Under the pieces are notes generated by a model, which worked only from the letters and a program-made list of their open reading frames with translations, was not told the origin of the DNA and ran no database searches. Made by a program: the position numbers and the translations under genes. This document shows, piece by piece, positions 34,970 through 43,525 of a stretch of 64,000 bases of DNA. Location: positions 4,172,501 through 4,236,500 of the forward strand of contig NZ_CP088285.1 in the NCBI RefSeq assembly GCF_011516645.4. Reading direction: 5' to 3'. Source of the stretch: Bradyrhizobium septentrionale (GTDB lineage Bacteria > Pseudomonadota > Alphaproteobacteria > Rhizobiales > Xanthobacteraceae). Position 1 is the first letter of the stretch. Each line of letters opens with the position of its first letter.

Positions 34970-35950
34970 ATGCCGACTGATCGCGGACTCACGCGGCGCG
35001 GCGTCTTCGCCGTCGCGGCGCTTGCCCTGAGCGGAGCCTTGGGCGGATTGTCGACGGCGCGGGCCGCACCGTCAGGCCGGTCGCGGCTTGGTGCAAATTC
35101 GGCGCGGTTCGCCGGCGCGTTCGTCAACTGGGGCGAAACCGGCCGCGAGCATGTGCTGCAGGCCTGGGAGACATGGCTCGGCCGGCCGCGCTCGTCGGTG
35201 CTCGGCGTCGACTTCTACGGCCAGACCAGCTGGGAGGATTTTCACAAGCTGGATTGGGTGCCGGGGCTCTGGAAGAAGCTCAATCCGGCGCGCGATGTAG
35301 TTTGGTCGGTGCCGCTCACCATCACCGGCACGCCGCTTGCCGATGTTGCCGCTGGCGCGCACGACGCCGAGTTCGAGGCGGCCGCGCGCGCGATCGCGGC
35401 AGCACATCCGAAGGCGATCATTCGCCTCGGCTGGGAGATGAACATCTCCAACATGGGCTGGTTCGCCGGGGGGCACGAGGACGACTACATCAAGGCGTTC
35501 CGTCGCGTGGCCGGAATCTTCCGTCGGCACTCCGGCGGCTTCAAGTTCGACTGGTGTCCGGGCTGGGGGCCGCAAGACATGCCGGCCGCTACAGCCTATC
35601 CCGGCGATGACGTCGTCGATTTCATCGGCCTCGACGTCTACGACTTCAAATCGGAGGGTAGCGCGGCCGAGCGCTGGACCAATTCCTATCTCAAGGCGCC
35701 CTTCGGCCTGGAATGGCAGCGCACGTTCGCGGCAAAGCACGGCAAGCTGATGAGCTATCCGGAGTGGGGCGTCGGCCAATCCGGCGACAACGCCACCTTC
35801 GTGCAGCAGATGCACGACTGGTTCGCGGCCAATCAGGCCGCCATCGCCTATGCGGCTTATTTCGATGTCGATGGCCTGTGGCCGACGCAGATCGACAATG
35901 GCCAATTTCCGGAATCCGCCAGCCTGTTTCGAAAATTGTTTGCGGGCTGA
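34970..35950 (+). CDS. Tat-exported glycoside hydrolase family 26-like protein
   Basis: A 326-residue exported enzyme. LTRRGVFAVAALALSGALGG is a twin-arginine signal (RR at residues 9-10). The mature TIM barrel shows GVDFYGQTSWEDF, the GH26 acid/base motif in IRLGWEMNIS (E156), FDWCPGWGPQDM and FIGLDVYDFKSEG, and the nucleophile in MSYPEWGVGQ (E265). GH26 enzymes are usually endo-mannanases or beta-glucan hydrolases. The start has GGAG 6 bases upstream. It lies in the polysaccharide locus, convergent with the radical SAM gene. Probably it cuts or edits the secreted polymer (inference). Confidence 0.88.
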   Translation: MPTDRGLTRRGVFAVAALALSGALGGLSTARAAPSGRSRLGANSARFAGAFVNWGETGREHVLQAWETWLGRPRSSVLGVDFYGQTSWEDFHKLDWVPGLWKKLNPARDVVWSVPLTITGTPLADVAAGAHDAEFEAAARAIAAAHPKAIIRLGWEMNISNMGWFAGGHEDDYIKAFRRVAGIFRRHSGGFKFDWCPGWGPQDMPAATAYPGDDVVDFIGLDVYDFKSEGSAAERWTNSYLKAPFGLEWQRTFAAKHGKLMSYPEWGVGQSGDNATFVQQMHDWFAANQAAIAYAAYFDVDGLWPTQIDNGQFPESASLFRKLFAG

Positions 35951-35977
35951 CCAGCTGCCTCCACCCGCTCAAGCAGA

Positions 35978-36010
35978 AGCCCGATCGGTCCGCTGGACCG
36001 ATCGGGCTTT
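35978..36010. terminator. Bidirectional rho-independent terminator
   Basis: AGCCCGATCGGTCC pairs perfectly with GGACCGATCGGGCT (14-bp stem) across a GCT loop, followed by T residues. It lies between the convergent GH26 (ends 35950) and radical SAM (ends 36031) genes and can stop both transcripts. Confidence 0.88.
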
Positions 36011-36030
36011 GCTGTCTCTCTCTTGCGGCG

Positions 36031-37119
36031 TCAGGCGGCCTTGGTGTTGGTCAGCAGCGTCAGGCCCATCTTCAGCTTGTCCTGCAGCGTGCGCTGGGCG
36101 AGGCAGGTGAACAGGCAGAGCTTGTCGCAGGCGATGGTTTCCTTGCGGCGGGCCTGGGCTTCCTCGCTGTACCAGATCTCGCGGGCGGTCTGGGTGCGGA
36201 CGTTGCCGATCGGCTTGAAGAACCAGCACACTTCGAGGCGGCCGTCGGAACGGATGAAGTAATTCCGCATGCCGACCCGGCACGGCATCACTTCCTTCGG
36301 CGCCTTCTCGCGGCGGAAATGATTCGGCCAGGCCCGCAGCACGGCCTCGCCATTGAGGATCGGTGCGCCCGCGCGCTTCAGGCGCAGCAGCTCGTCGCGG
36401 ACCTTGATGAGATCGTCCAGCTCGCTCTCGCCGATCCACAGCTCGTCCTCGACCTCCTGCGTGCCCTGCTCGACTGGCTGGAAGCTCAGCGCGGTGGCGC
36501 CGATCTGCTGGATCCAGTCGACCATCTCGGGCAGGCGGCGGAAGTTGAGCTTGTGCACGACCGGCTTGATGATGATCGGGAAGTCCAGGCCCTCGGCGCG
36601 GCGCTGCTCGGCGACATTGCGGATGCCCTGCACGATGTCGCTCAGGGAATTTTCGACACCACGCGAATAATTGTGGATCGTCGGGTCCGTCGAGTCGATC
36701 GAGATATTGATGTTGAACGGGCGCGCCTCGACGGTTTGTGCGACGATCTTCTTGTTGAGATAGGCGCCGCCATTGGTGGTGACGCCCCAATGGATGTCGT
36801 TGTCGCGGCAGAATCGCAAGAGATCGAGAAAGCCCTTCTTGATGTAGGGCTCGCCGCCGGCGAACTCGACGTGATAGGCGCCGATGAATTCCTTCAGGCT
36901 TGCGAGCGCCCGCTGCCATTCGTCGATCGACATCTCGTCGCGATAGTTCGGACGGCGCCAGTAGTCGCAATAGCGGCATTTGTAATTGCAGCGTTCGACC
37001 ACCTCCGCGAAGATCGCGGCCGGGCGCGTGACGTCGCGTCCGGTACGCAGATAGAGCTCTTCCGAAAGGGCGTTGCGTACATGCTTGGTGCCGAGCGAGA
37101 CGAGGTCGAGCGCTTTCAA
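36031..37119 (-). CDS. Radical SAM protein with SPASM-like C-terminus
   Basis: A 362-residue enzyme with the radical SAM cluster motif CNYKCRYC (cysteines 44, 48 and 51), followed by VEFAGGEPYIKKGF and NINISIDSTDPTIHNYSRG in the TIM barrel. The C-terminus has additional cysteines in MPCRVGMRNYFI, RLEVCWFFKPIGNVRT and CDKLCLFTC, the pattern of a SPASM domain holding auxiliary iron-sulfur clusters. Relatives modify peptides, sugars or alcohols. It lies alone on the minus strand within the polysaccharide locus, next to glycosyltransferase genes, so sugar or lipid carrier modification is possible. No precursor peptide gene was seen. Its actual reaction is unknown. Confidence 0.88.
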   Translation of the reverse strand: MKALDLVSLGTKHVRNALSEELYLRTGRDVTRPAAIFAEVVERCNYKCRYCDYWRRPNYRDEMSIDEWQRALASLKEFIGAYHVEFAGGEPYIKKGFLDLLRFCRDNDIHWGVTTNGGAYLNKKIVAQTVEARPFNINISIDSTDPTIHNYSRGVENSLSDIVQGIRNVAEQRRAEGLDFPIIIKPVVHKLNFRRLPEMVDWIQQIGATALSFQPVEQGTQEVEDELWIGESELDDLIKVRDELLRLKRAGAPILNGEAVLRAWPNHFRREKAPKEVMPCRVGMRNYFIRSDGRLEVCWFFKPIGNVRTQTAREIWYSEEAQARRKETIACDKLCLFTCLAQRTLQDKLKMGLTLLTNTKAA

Positions 37120-37528
37120 GGTGAACCTCAGATGGTTGTTATCGTTGCCGCGGTCGGATCGATGGACGATTTATAGGTTCATCAGCAAATTGGATGCCAG
37201 CCGGACGCCTGAAACGCGCTTTGCGTGCGCGTGGCGGCCCTTAACCATAAGGACTCGCTAACAGCGCGGGCCGCGATCGCGAGGCCGCGGCCTCGCACGG
37301 CCATCCCTTCGCGGTAAATTGCTTCACTAGACTTCTAATTAACCTTGCGACGAAGTTGCGATGACGTGTGCCGCGGCTGGAGCGGATTTTGCCATGAGGT
37401 CGCCGTAACGTTCGATCCGCGACCGTATTGCCGCCTGTGTCGGTCACTTTGGGACGGCGATGTCCCATTCCGATCCGTGCCGGGATGATGCGCGCTTTGC
37501 GGATCGCGATTGCCAGGAGGGCATCGAG
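37120..37528. other. Divergent promoter region with TTAACC motifs, no gene
   Basis: TTAACCAT occurs at 37241-37248 and TTAACC at 37339-37344 in this 409-base gap between the radical SAM and GT2 genes. No repeat family or further gene is supported. The gap must contain promoters for both directions. Confidence 0.5.
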
Positions 37529-38524
37529 ATGTCGACAGAGCTTGCCGCCGTGGAACGCGCCTGGGTCACCACCTCGCCCGCGCTCGATTGCTCCGTCGAA
37601 ACCGTGATCTGTATTCCGAGCTTCCGCCGGCCGAAGCACCTGCGGCTGACGCTTGAATCGGTCGCGGCGCAACGCACCGGGCGCAGCTTCGCGGTCGTCG
37701 TGGTCGAGAACGACGCCGCACGATGCGAAAGCGCGCCGGTTGCGGCCGAATTCCTCAACTCCGGGCGTCTCAGCGGCATCTGCATCGTCGAGCCCCGGCA
37801 GGGCAATTGCCAGGCAATCAACGCGGCGTTCGAGACCGCGCTCGAGACCTTCCCGAACGCCAGGAATTTCCTGATGATCGACGACGACGAGGTCGCCGCG
37901 CCGGATTGGCTGGAGCGGATGGCGCAGGCGGCCGAGACCTCCGGCGCCGACATCATCGGCGGGCCGGTGTGGCCTGACTTCGCTGACAAGCACAAGGGCG
38001 GGCTCAAGCGCCATCCGGCATTCGCGCCGGCCTATCATGCCAGCGGACCGGTCCCGGTGATCTATGGCTGCGGCAACTGTCTGATCCGGCGTACGGTGTT
38101 CGAGCGGCTCGGCAGTCCTGCCTTCGACCTGCGCTTCAACTTCCTCGGCGGCGGCGACCACGATTTCTTCGCGCGGGCGCGCCGCGCGGGCTTCCGCTTC
38201 TTCTGGGTGACGGAGGCCACAATCAGCGAGACCGTGCCCTCGACCCGGACCAATCTCGGCTGGATCGTGCGGCGGGGATTGCGGATCGGTGCGATCAACT
38301 ATCACATCGAGAGCAAGGCGGCGCAGACGGTGTGGTCGCGCGCCGCCGTCAAGGCCAAGATGTTCGGCCTCGTGCCGTTCTCGCTGTATCGCTTCACGCG
38401 CATCGTGCTGCGCGAGCATCAGGCCGTGATCGCGATGCATCCGATGGTGGTCGCCATCGGCAGCGCGCTTGCGGTGCTCGGCATCGAGCCGCAGCCCTAC
38501 GCCGCCTCCAAGATCGCCTCGTGA
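37529..38524 (+). CDS. Glycosyltransferase family 2
   Basis: A 331-residue GT-A enzyme. VETVICIPSFRRPKHLRLTL begins the nucleotide-sugar fold, NFLMIDDDEVAAPDWLERMA carries the metal-binding aspartates (the DDD triplet corresponds to the DxD motif), and FNFLGGGDHDFFARARRAGF is the acceptor and catalytic region (GGD..D). It ends with two hydrophobic helices likely to touch the membrane. The start at 37529 has AGGAGG 8 bases upstream; an ATG 69 bases earlier lacks one. Its stop overlaps the GTG of the next gene (GTGA), so both are coupled. Confidence 0.9.
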   Translation: MSTELAAVERAWVTTSPALDCSVETVICIPSFRRPKHLRLTLESVAAQRTGRSFAVVVVENDAARCESAPVAAEFLNSGRLSGICIVEPRQGNCQAINAAFETALETFPNARNFLMIDDDEVAAPDWLERMAQAAETSGADIIGGPVWPDFADKHKGGLKRHPAFAPAYHASGPVPVIYGCGNCLIRRTVFERLGSPAFDLRFNFLGGGDHDFFARARRAGFRFFWVTEATISETVPSTRTNLGWIVRRGLRIGAINYHIESKAAQTVWSRAAVKAKMFGLVPFSLYRFTRIVLREHQAVIAMHPMVVAIGSALAVLGIEPQPYAASKIAS

Positions 38525-39834
38525 GCGACTTGTCCGTCACGACCGAAAGCCGGGCGCTGATCGCCGACATCGCGCGGCGGCCGGTGATAGATATCGTCCG
38601 CTGCGCGTTCTTCATCGGCATTCTGCTGCTGGTCTGGATCTCGCTGCGTCCGTTCGCCGATCTCTCTGGCTTCTATGTCGGCGAGGTGACTTCGGGCAAG
38701 GAAGCGTTTCTCTACGGCCTGTTCGGCGTGCTGATGGTCGCGATGCTGGCGCTGACCCTGCGCGACAATCTGCCGGCGCTGAAGTCGCTGCTGACGCCGG
38801 CCTTCCTGCTGTTCGCAGGCTGGATCTGCGTTACCGTCGTGCTGTCGTTCGATCCGGCCACCTCGCTACGCCGGCTGGCGCTCTCGGTGTTCGTTATCGT
38901 GGTGACGGCGACGCTGCTGCTGCTGCCGAAGTCGCAGGGCGAGTTGATGCGCTGGTTCGGCATCGCCGCGCTGGTCCTGCTCGTGACCTGCTTTCTCGGC
39001 GTTCTCCTGGCGCCGCATCTGTCGATCCACCAGGCCACCGACCCGCAGGAGCCGGCGCTCGCCGGCAATTGGCGCGGTGCGTTCGGCCACAAGAACGTCG
39101 CCGCCGCGATGATGGCGATGCTGATCTTTCTCGGCATCTATTTGATGCGCGCCGGCGGCTGGCTGTCGGGCATCGCCGTCGCCGTGCTCGCCGCGATCTT
39201 CCTGTTCTTCACCGCCGGCAAGAGCGCGATCGTGCTGTGCGTCGCAGTGCTGATGCTGACCTCGCTGCTGCCGGTGATCCGCTCGCTCTCGGGGCGTGCG
39301 CTGCTGCTGCTGACGCCATTGGTGCTGCTCAATCTGTTCAGCGTCGGCACTGTCATGAGCGATACGCTGGCGGCGATCGCCGACCGGATGCCGCTCGACA
39401 CCTCCTTCACCGGCCGTGCCGACATCTGGGCGTTCGCGCTCGATTCGCTGCACCAGCGGCTATGGACCGGCTATGGCTTCGAAGCGTTCTGGGGCTCTAA
39501 CGCGATCCAGAACCTGCAGGAAGGCAAGGAGTGGGCGGGCTACGCCTCGCACAGCCACAATGGCTATCTCGACACCGCGCTCGGAACCGGCCTGCCGGGG
39601 CTCGTGCTGCTGATCGCGGCCGTTGTCATCAAGCCGCTGCGCGACTTCCAGGCAGCGGATCTCGGCAGCAATGATGCGCCGCTGACGATGCTGTTCCTGC
39701 GCATCTGGCTGTTCGGCCTCTATCTGTCGTCGATGGAGAGCTTCTTCCTGGATCGCGCCGATACGATCTGGGTCACGTTCCTGATCGCGGTGTTCGGGCT
39801 GCATTATCTCGCCCGGTTCCGGATGCGAAGCTAG
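38521..39834 (+). CDS. O-antigen ligase/Wzy-like membrane protein
   Basis: A 437-residue protein with about 10-12 membrane helices. The O-antigen ligase signatures are present: GNWRGAFGHKNVAAAMMAML and GRADIWAFALDSLHQRLWTG, then YASHSHNGYLDTALGTGLPG with the periplasmic-loop histidines that these enzymes need. Such proteins polymerise repeat units or attach them to an acceptor. The start is GTG at 38521, overlapping the TGA of the GT2 gene by 4 bases. Together with the gene at 25390, the locus has two polymerase/ligase-type proteins. Confidence 0.9.
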   Translation: MSDLSVTTESRALIADIARRPVIDIVRCAFFIGILLLVWISLRPFADLSGFYVGEVTSGKEAFLYGLFGVLMVAMLALTLRDNLPALKSLLTPAFLLFAGWICVTVVLSFDPATSLRRLALSVFVIVVTATLLLLPKSQGELMRWFGIAALVLLVTCFLGVLLAPHLSIHQATDPQEPALAGNWRGAFGHKNVAAAMMAMLIFLGIYLMRAGGWLSGIAVAVLAAIFLFFTAGKSAIVLCVAVLMLTSLLPVIRSLSGRALLLLTPLVLLNLFSVGTVMSDTLAAIADRMPLDTSFTGRADIWAFALDSLHQRLWTGYGFEAFWGSNAIQNLQEGKEWAGYASHSHNGYLDTALGTGLPGLVLLIAAVVIKPLRDFQAADLGSNDAPLTMLFLRIWLFGLYLSSMESFFLDRADTIWVTFLIAVFGLHYLARFRMRS

Positions 39835-39837
39835 AGC

Positions 39838-39932
39838 GGGATGACTTTCTTCGAATCGTCATCTCGCTCTAGCTCTTTGATTTGAGCATGATCTCTTCGG
39901 AAAACCGCTACACACTTTTCCGGATCATGCTC
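39838..39932. repeat. Composite palindromic repeat, GAGCATGATC family
   Basis: The first dyad is AGAGCGGGATGACTTTC against GATTCGAAGAAAG-type inverted text ending CATCTCGCTCT; the second is GAGCATGATCTCTTCGGAAA against TTTTCCGGATCATGCTC. The second unit recurs at 56214-56262 and 62549-62599. It lies between convergent genes and may end transcripts. Confidence 0.75.
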
Positions 39933-41023
39933 TAGAGCTGTGCGCGAATCGCGTTGGCGACGTCCGTCCACCAGCCCTCGAAATCGAACGGCACCTGCGC
40001 GGTCGGCCGCTTCAGCGCCGCGATGATCTGGTCAGCATAGGCCGCACTGTCGGCGTCGCGCGGCACCAAAAGGATCGCGCCGCGGTCGATCAGCTCCCTG
40101 AAGCGCGGATGATGGTCGAACTCGTCCGGCAGCGCCGGACCGGTGACGATCAGCGGCCGGCCGGATTGCACGCAGGCCAGAATGCTCGACCGCCGCGCGC
40201 TCAGGCCCTCGGCCAGCGAGTAGCAGAACACGTCGATCTCGCTGAGCAGGCCGAACACCTCGAGATCGGACGCGACATAGCCGGAGACGATGACGTCGCT
40301 CTTCAGGCCCAGTTCGGCAACGCGGATGTGGAATTTCTGCTCGATATTTTCGACGCCGCGGATGAAGGAACCGACATAGACGATCAGCGGCCGCAAGTCC
40401 CGCTGCTTCAGGATCGCGCCGATCTCGAGCAACCCGTTGGGCTGCTTGCCGGGATAGATCGAGCCGAAATGCCCGATGACGAGCTGTCCGTCGCTGCGTG
40501 CCGCGACCAGCCGCTGCAGCAGCATCGAATCCGCCGTGTTCGCCGGCGCTGCGATGTTCGGCGGCAGCGGCGCCAGCACGCATTTCCGCACCATGCCGCG
40601 CATGATCGGATCGTCGGCGAGCTCGCGGCGCACCAGCGGCGAGAACATCACGATGGTATTGGCGAGCCACAATGCCGGGATATAGGTCAGCCGCCGGATG
40701 CCGTTGAGGCCGGCCCATTCGTGCTGGATCAGGACAACCTTGCGGCGGCGCAGCTGGGCGAACAGCAGCGCGAGCAGCGGCCGCAGGATCACCCGCTTCC
40801 AGGCCACGATCGGGAAGTTGCAGACCACGCTGTCGGCGCTGCCGACCGCGCGCCAGGTCTCGGCGATCGTGCCGTCGGTCTGGGTCAGGGTTAACGCCGT
40901 GCTAGCGCCGGGCTCGATCTTCTCGATCGTCTGCTGCAGCAGGCAGGTGAATTGCCCGACGCCGCAGTGCATCTGCGGTCCGGCGCCGAGAAACAGCGCG
41001 CGATATCGGGGTTTTTCGGCCAT
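39932..41023 (-). CDS. Glycosyltransferase family 4-like protein
   Basis: A 363-residue GT-B enzyme. It begins YRALFLGAGPQMHCGVGQFT, a family form seen in group 1 glycosyltransferases, has QLVIGHFGSIYPGKQPNGLL where the second Rossmann half begins, and ends with the donor-binding region SEIDVFCYSLAEGLSARRSS, with glutamate in the E-x7-E-like position. It is on the minus strand, opposite to the neighbouring cupin/GNAT pair. The sugar it transfers cannot be told. Its last bases overlap a repeat that supplies the stop codon (CTA on plus strand, 39932-39934). Confidence 0.85.
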   Translation of the reverse strand: MAEKPRYRALFLGAGPQMHCGVGQFTCLLQQTIEKIEPGASTALTLTQTDGTIAETWRAVGSADSVVCNFPIVAWKRVILRPLLALLFAQLRRRKVVLIQHEWAGLNGIRRLTYIPALWLANTIVMFSPLVRRELADDPIMRGMVRKCVLAPLPPNIAAPANTADSMLLQRLVAARSDGQLVIGHFGSIYPGKQPNGLLEIGAILKQRDLRPLIVYVGSFIRGVENIEQKFHIRVAELGLKSDVIVSGYVASDLEVFGLLSEIDVFCYSLAEGLSARRSSILACVQSGRPLIVTGPALPDEFDHHPRFRELIDRGAILLVPRDADSAAYADQIIAALKRPTAQVPFDFEGWWTDVANAIRAQL

Positions 41024-41216
41024 TCAGTGCTGTCGGCCTTGGCGGCCGGCTCCGGAAAAATCGCGGATAGCCATATCGGCGAGACATTAGCTTCGGGTAA
41101 CCGCGCGCGCATACGCGACGGCATCCTTCTTGCCAATTCCCGCTCAAGAGCTGCCGGCGCGTCCCGGAACGGGACATCGGATGAAGCGAAACGGTGCAGC
41201 AGCCAGGAGTGCGACC

Positions 41217-42176
41217 ATGACGACGGGCAAGATCTTCGCGAATTGGGATGACAACCATTCCAAGCTCTGGAGCCATCAGCCGATCCGGCTCGAGCACACC
41301 ATGCACAAGCAGCCGGCGTTCTCGATGGACGATCTGGCGAAATTGATCGAGCACTATCCGCGCGAGCATTACAGCCTGGTCAAGACCGGCGCCAGGGGAT
41401 CGAGCCGCGTCTGGCGCGAGGGCGAGATCGGCAGGCTGCGCGGCCAGCAGGTGATCGAGTCGATCTCGCGCGGCGGCCTGTGGCTGAACCTGCGCAACGT
41501 CACCGCGGTCGATCATCGCTACCGCGACATGATCGAGCGGATGTTCGGCGAGATCGCCGCCAAGGTCCCGGGTTTCGACGCGCCGACCCATCAGGCCGGC
41601 ATCCTGATTTCGTCACCCGACGCGCAGGTCTATTACCACGCCGATCTGCCGGGGCAGGGCCTGGTGCAGATCGCCGGCTGCAAGCGGGTCTATATCTATC
41701 CCAACACGCAGCCGTTCATCCGGCCCGAGCATCTGGAGAACATCGCTCTGTTCGATGTCGAGGTCGATATCCCCTATGAGCCCTGGTACGACTGGCACGC
41801 GCAGGTGATCGATCTCGAACCCGGCCAGATGCTGAACTGGCCGCTCAATGCGCCGCACCGCGTCGAGAACCTCGATACCGTCAACATCTCGATGACGATC
41901 TCCTATGTGAACGACGACATCCGCCGTGCCCAGATCCTGCACCTCGCCAACGGCATGCTGCGTCACCGCTTCGGCTACGCGCCGCGCAGCCGCAGCATCC
42001 GCGGTCCCACTTTCTTCGCCAAGCAAGTGATGCAGAAGCTGCTGCGCGACGGCAAGTGGGTAAAGCGCGAACGCGCGGTGCGCCGCCAGATCGATTTCCG
42101 TCTCGACGAGAGCGATCTCGGCAAGATCGTCGACCTGCCCAAGGCAGAGTTGAAGGCGGCGTTGGAAGCGGCGTAA
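41217..42176 (+). CDS. JmjC/cupin-like domain protein in polysaccharide locus
   Basis: A 319-residue cytoplasmic protein. QVYYHADLPGQGLVQIAGCK has an HxD pair and a lysine-containing turn, and LNWPLNAPHRVENLDTVNIS supplies a distal histidine. This is the order of iron ligands in JmjC/cupin_8-type iron and 2-oxoglutarate oxygenases. The barrel begins with GIDKIFANWDDNHSKLW-like text after the ATG (MTTGKIFANWDDNHSKLWSH) and ends with a basic C-terminal region. AGGAG lies 7 bases before 41217. It is 28 bases upstream of the GNAT gene, so they likely form one unit. The oxygenase role is inferred from the metal motif only. Confidence 0.7.
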   Translation: MTTGKIFANWDDNHSKLWSHQPIRLEHTMHKQPAFSMDDLAKLIEHYPREHYSLVKTGARGSSRVWREGEIGRLRGQQVIESISRGGLWLNLRNVTAVDHRYRDMIERMFGEIAAKVPGFDAPTHQAGILISSPDAQVYYHADLPGQGLVQIAGCKRVYIYPNTQPFIRPEHLENIALFDVEVDIPYEPWYDWHAQVIDLEPGQMLNWPLNAPHRVENLDTVNISMTISYVNDDIRRAQILHLANGMLRHRFGYAPRSRSIRGPTFFAKQVMQKLLRDGKWVKRERAVRRQIDFRLDESDLGKIVDLPKAELKAALEAA

Positions 42177-42204
42177 GCGCGTTGGGCCGGAAGCAGGTGC
42201 CGCA

Positions 42205-43395
42205 ATGACAGTATTGACGACAGCGGTTGAGAAATCCGGGGCGCGGGTCTCCTCCCATGCAGTCGGCTATCGCGTCGAGCTGGTTGACGATTGGGCGCAG
42301 GCCGTTGCCCGTTGGGGCGCATTCGATCCGCTCACCGCGTTCCAGCATCCGCAATGGTACATGTCGTGGTATCGAGCTTTTGCATCGACGGACGGCGTCG
42401 AGCCGCTGATCGCCATCGTCAGCGATGCTGCGACCGGCGAGCGCGCCGCGCTGCTGCCGCTGATCCGTCACCGCCAGGGCAGCCTCCGCATCATCGAATT
42501 CGCCGATCTCAATCTCACCGATTTCAACGCGCCGTTGCTCGGCCCGGCCGCCCCTCGTGACGACGTCGCCGCCTGGCAGTTCTGGCGCGACCTGAAGGCG
42601 GCGCTTCGCAAGATGCAGGGCGGTGCCGATCTGATTCGTTTTCGCAAGATGCCGGTCAGGCTTGCGGCGCGATCCAATCCGCTGGCGTTGCTCGATGGAG
42701 TCGGACCGTCGCTCGTCAACGGCAATCTGCTGACCATCGGCGACGACCACAATGCCTGGCGCTACGAGCTGGACCGCAAGGTCCGCAAGGAGCTGGAACG
42801 GAGCTGGCGCGTGTTCACCCGCGAACCGTCCGCCGCCTTCAAATTCGCTGCCGACACCGACGAGGCATTGCAGCTCCTTTCGGTCACGGAGGCGCAGCAG
42901 GGCGATCGGTTGCTGGGCCTTGGGCTCAACTACGTGCTCGACAATGCGGACTCCACCGCCTTCTATCGCGACCTCGTGCGCGAAGGCACCGGCCGCGGCT
43001 ATGCGGTGATGACCGCGCTGACGACGCACGACGAGGTGGTGGCGACGCTGCTCGGCATCCGCACCGGCTCGCGCTACATCATGATCCGCATCAGCAATGC
43101 GGGCGAGAAGTGGTCGATGTGCTCGCCGGGCCGGCTGATCATCGATCGCACCATCGAGGCGCTGCACAGAGACGGCGTGCGCGAGTTCGAGTTTTCGGTC
43201 GGCAATTACAGCTACAAGCGGCGGTTCGGACCGCTGCGTACGCCGCTGGTCGATCTCGGTGCCGCCTTGAGCTGGCGCGGACAACCCCAGGCGCTGCGTG
43301 ACCGTGCCGTGCTGGCGCTGCGTCACAATCCAAAACTCTCAGCACGGCTGAAAGAGGCACTCGGCAAGTCGACGCCTTCGCGCGAGGAGGATTGA
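42205..43395 (+). CDS. BcsL/CelD-like GNAT acetyltransferase
   Basis: A 396-residue cytoplasmic enzyme of the GNAT_acetyltransf_6 group often found in exopolysaccharide and cellulose loci. It contains DPLTAFQHPQWYMSWYRAFA and PLIAIVSDAATGERAALLPL in the first half, and DEVVATLLGIRTGSRYIMIR, CSPGRLIIDRTIEALHRDGV and REFEFSVGNYSYKRRFGP in the second, which is the acyl-CoA-binding half. It probably acylates an amino sugar of the repeat unit; together with the deacetylase gene this suggests tuned acetylation. A GGAAGCAGG lies upstream. Confidence 0.87.
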   Translation: MTVLTTAVEKSGARVSSHAVGYRVELVDDWAQAVARWGAFDPLTAFQHPQWYMSWYRAFASTDGVEPLIAIVSDAATGERAALLPLIRHRQGSLRIIEFADLNLTDFNAPLLGPAAPRDDVAAWQFWRDLKAALRKMQGGADLIRFRKMPVRLAARSNPLALLDGVGPSLVNGNLLTIGDDHNAWRYELDRKVRKELERSWRVFTREPSAAFKFAADTDEALQLLSVTEAQQGDRLLGLGLNYVLDNADSTAFYRDLVREGTGRGYAVMTALTTHDEVVATLLGIRTGSRYIMIRISNAGEKWSMCSPGRLIIDRTIEALHRDGVREFEFSVGNYSYKRRFGPLRTPLVDLGAALSWRGQPQALRDRAVLALRHNPKLSARLKEALGKSTPSREED

Positions 43396-43420
43396 GCCAC
43401 TGGTACGGCGCGCCAGCGCT

Positions 43421-43525
43421 AGAGCGTTTTCGAGGCGAAGTGGATACCGGTTCGCGTGAAGTAAACGCGTCAGACAAGAAGCTGGAGCTTCGGTTCTGAT
43501 TCGATCAGAACCGAAAATGCTCTAG
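43421..43525. repeat. AGAGCGTTTTCGAG family dyad repeat with hairpin
   Basis: Begins AGAGCGTTTTCGAGGCGAAG and ACCGGTTCGCGTGAAGTAAA, then a perfect hairpin GGTTCTGATTCGATCAGAACC, and closes with AATGCTCTAG. It matches 858-915 in its first half. The CTA at its end is the stop of the DUF5996 gene, so the repeat overlaps a coding end. Confidence 0.75.
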
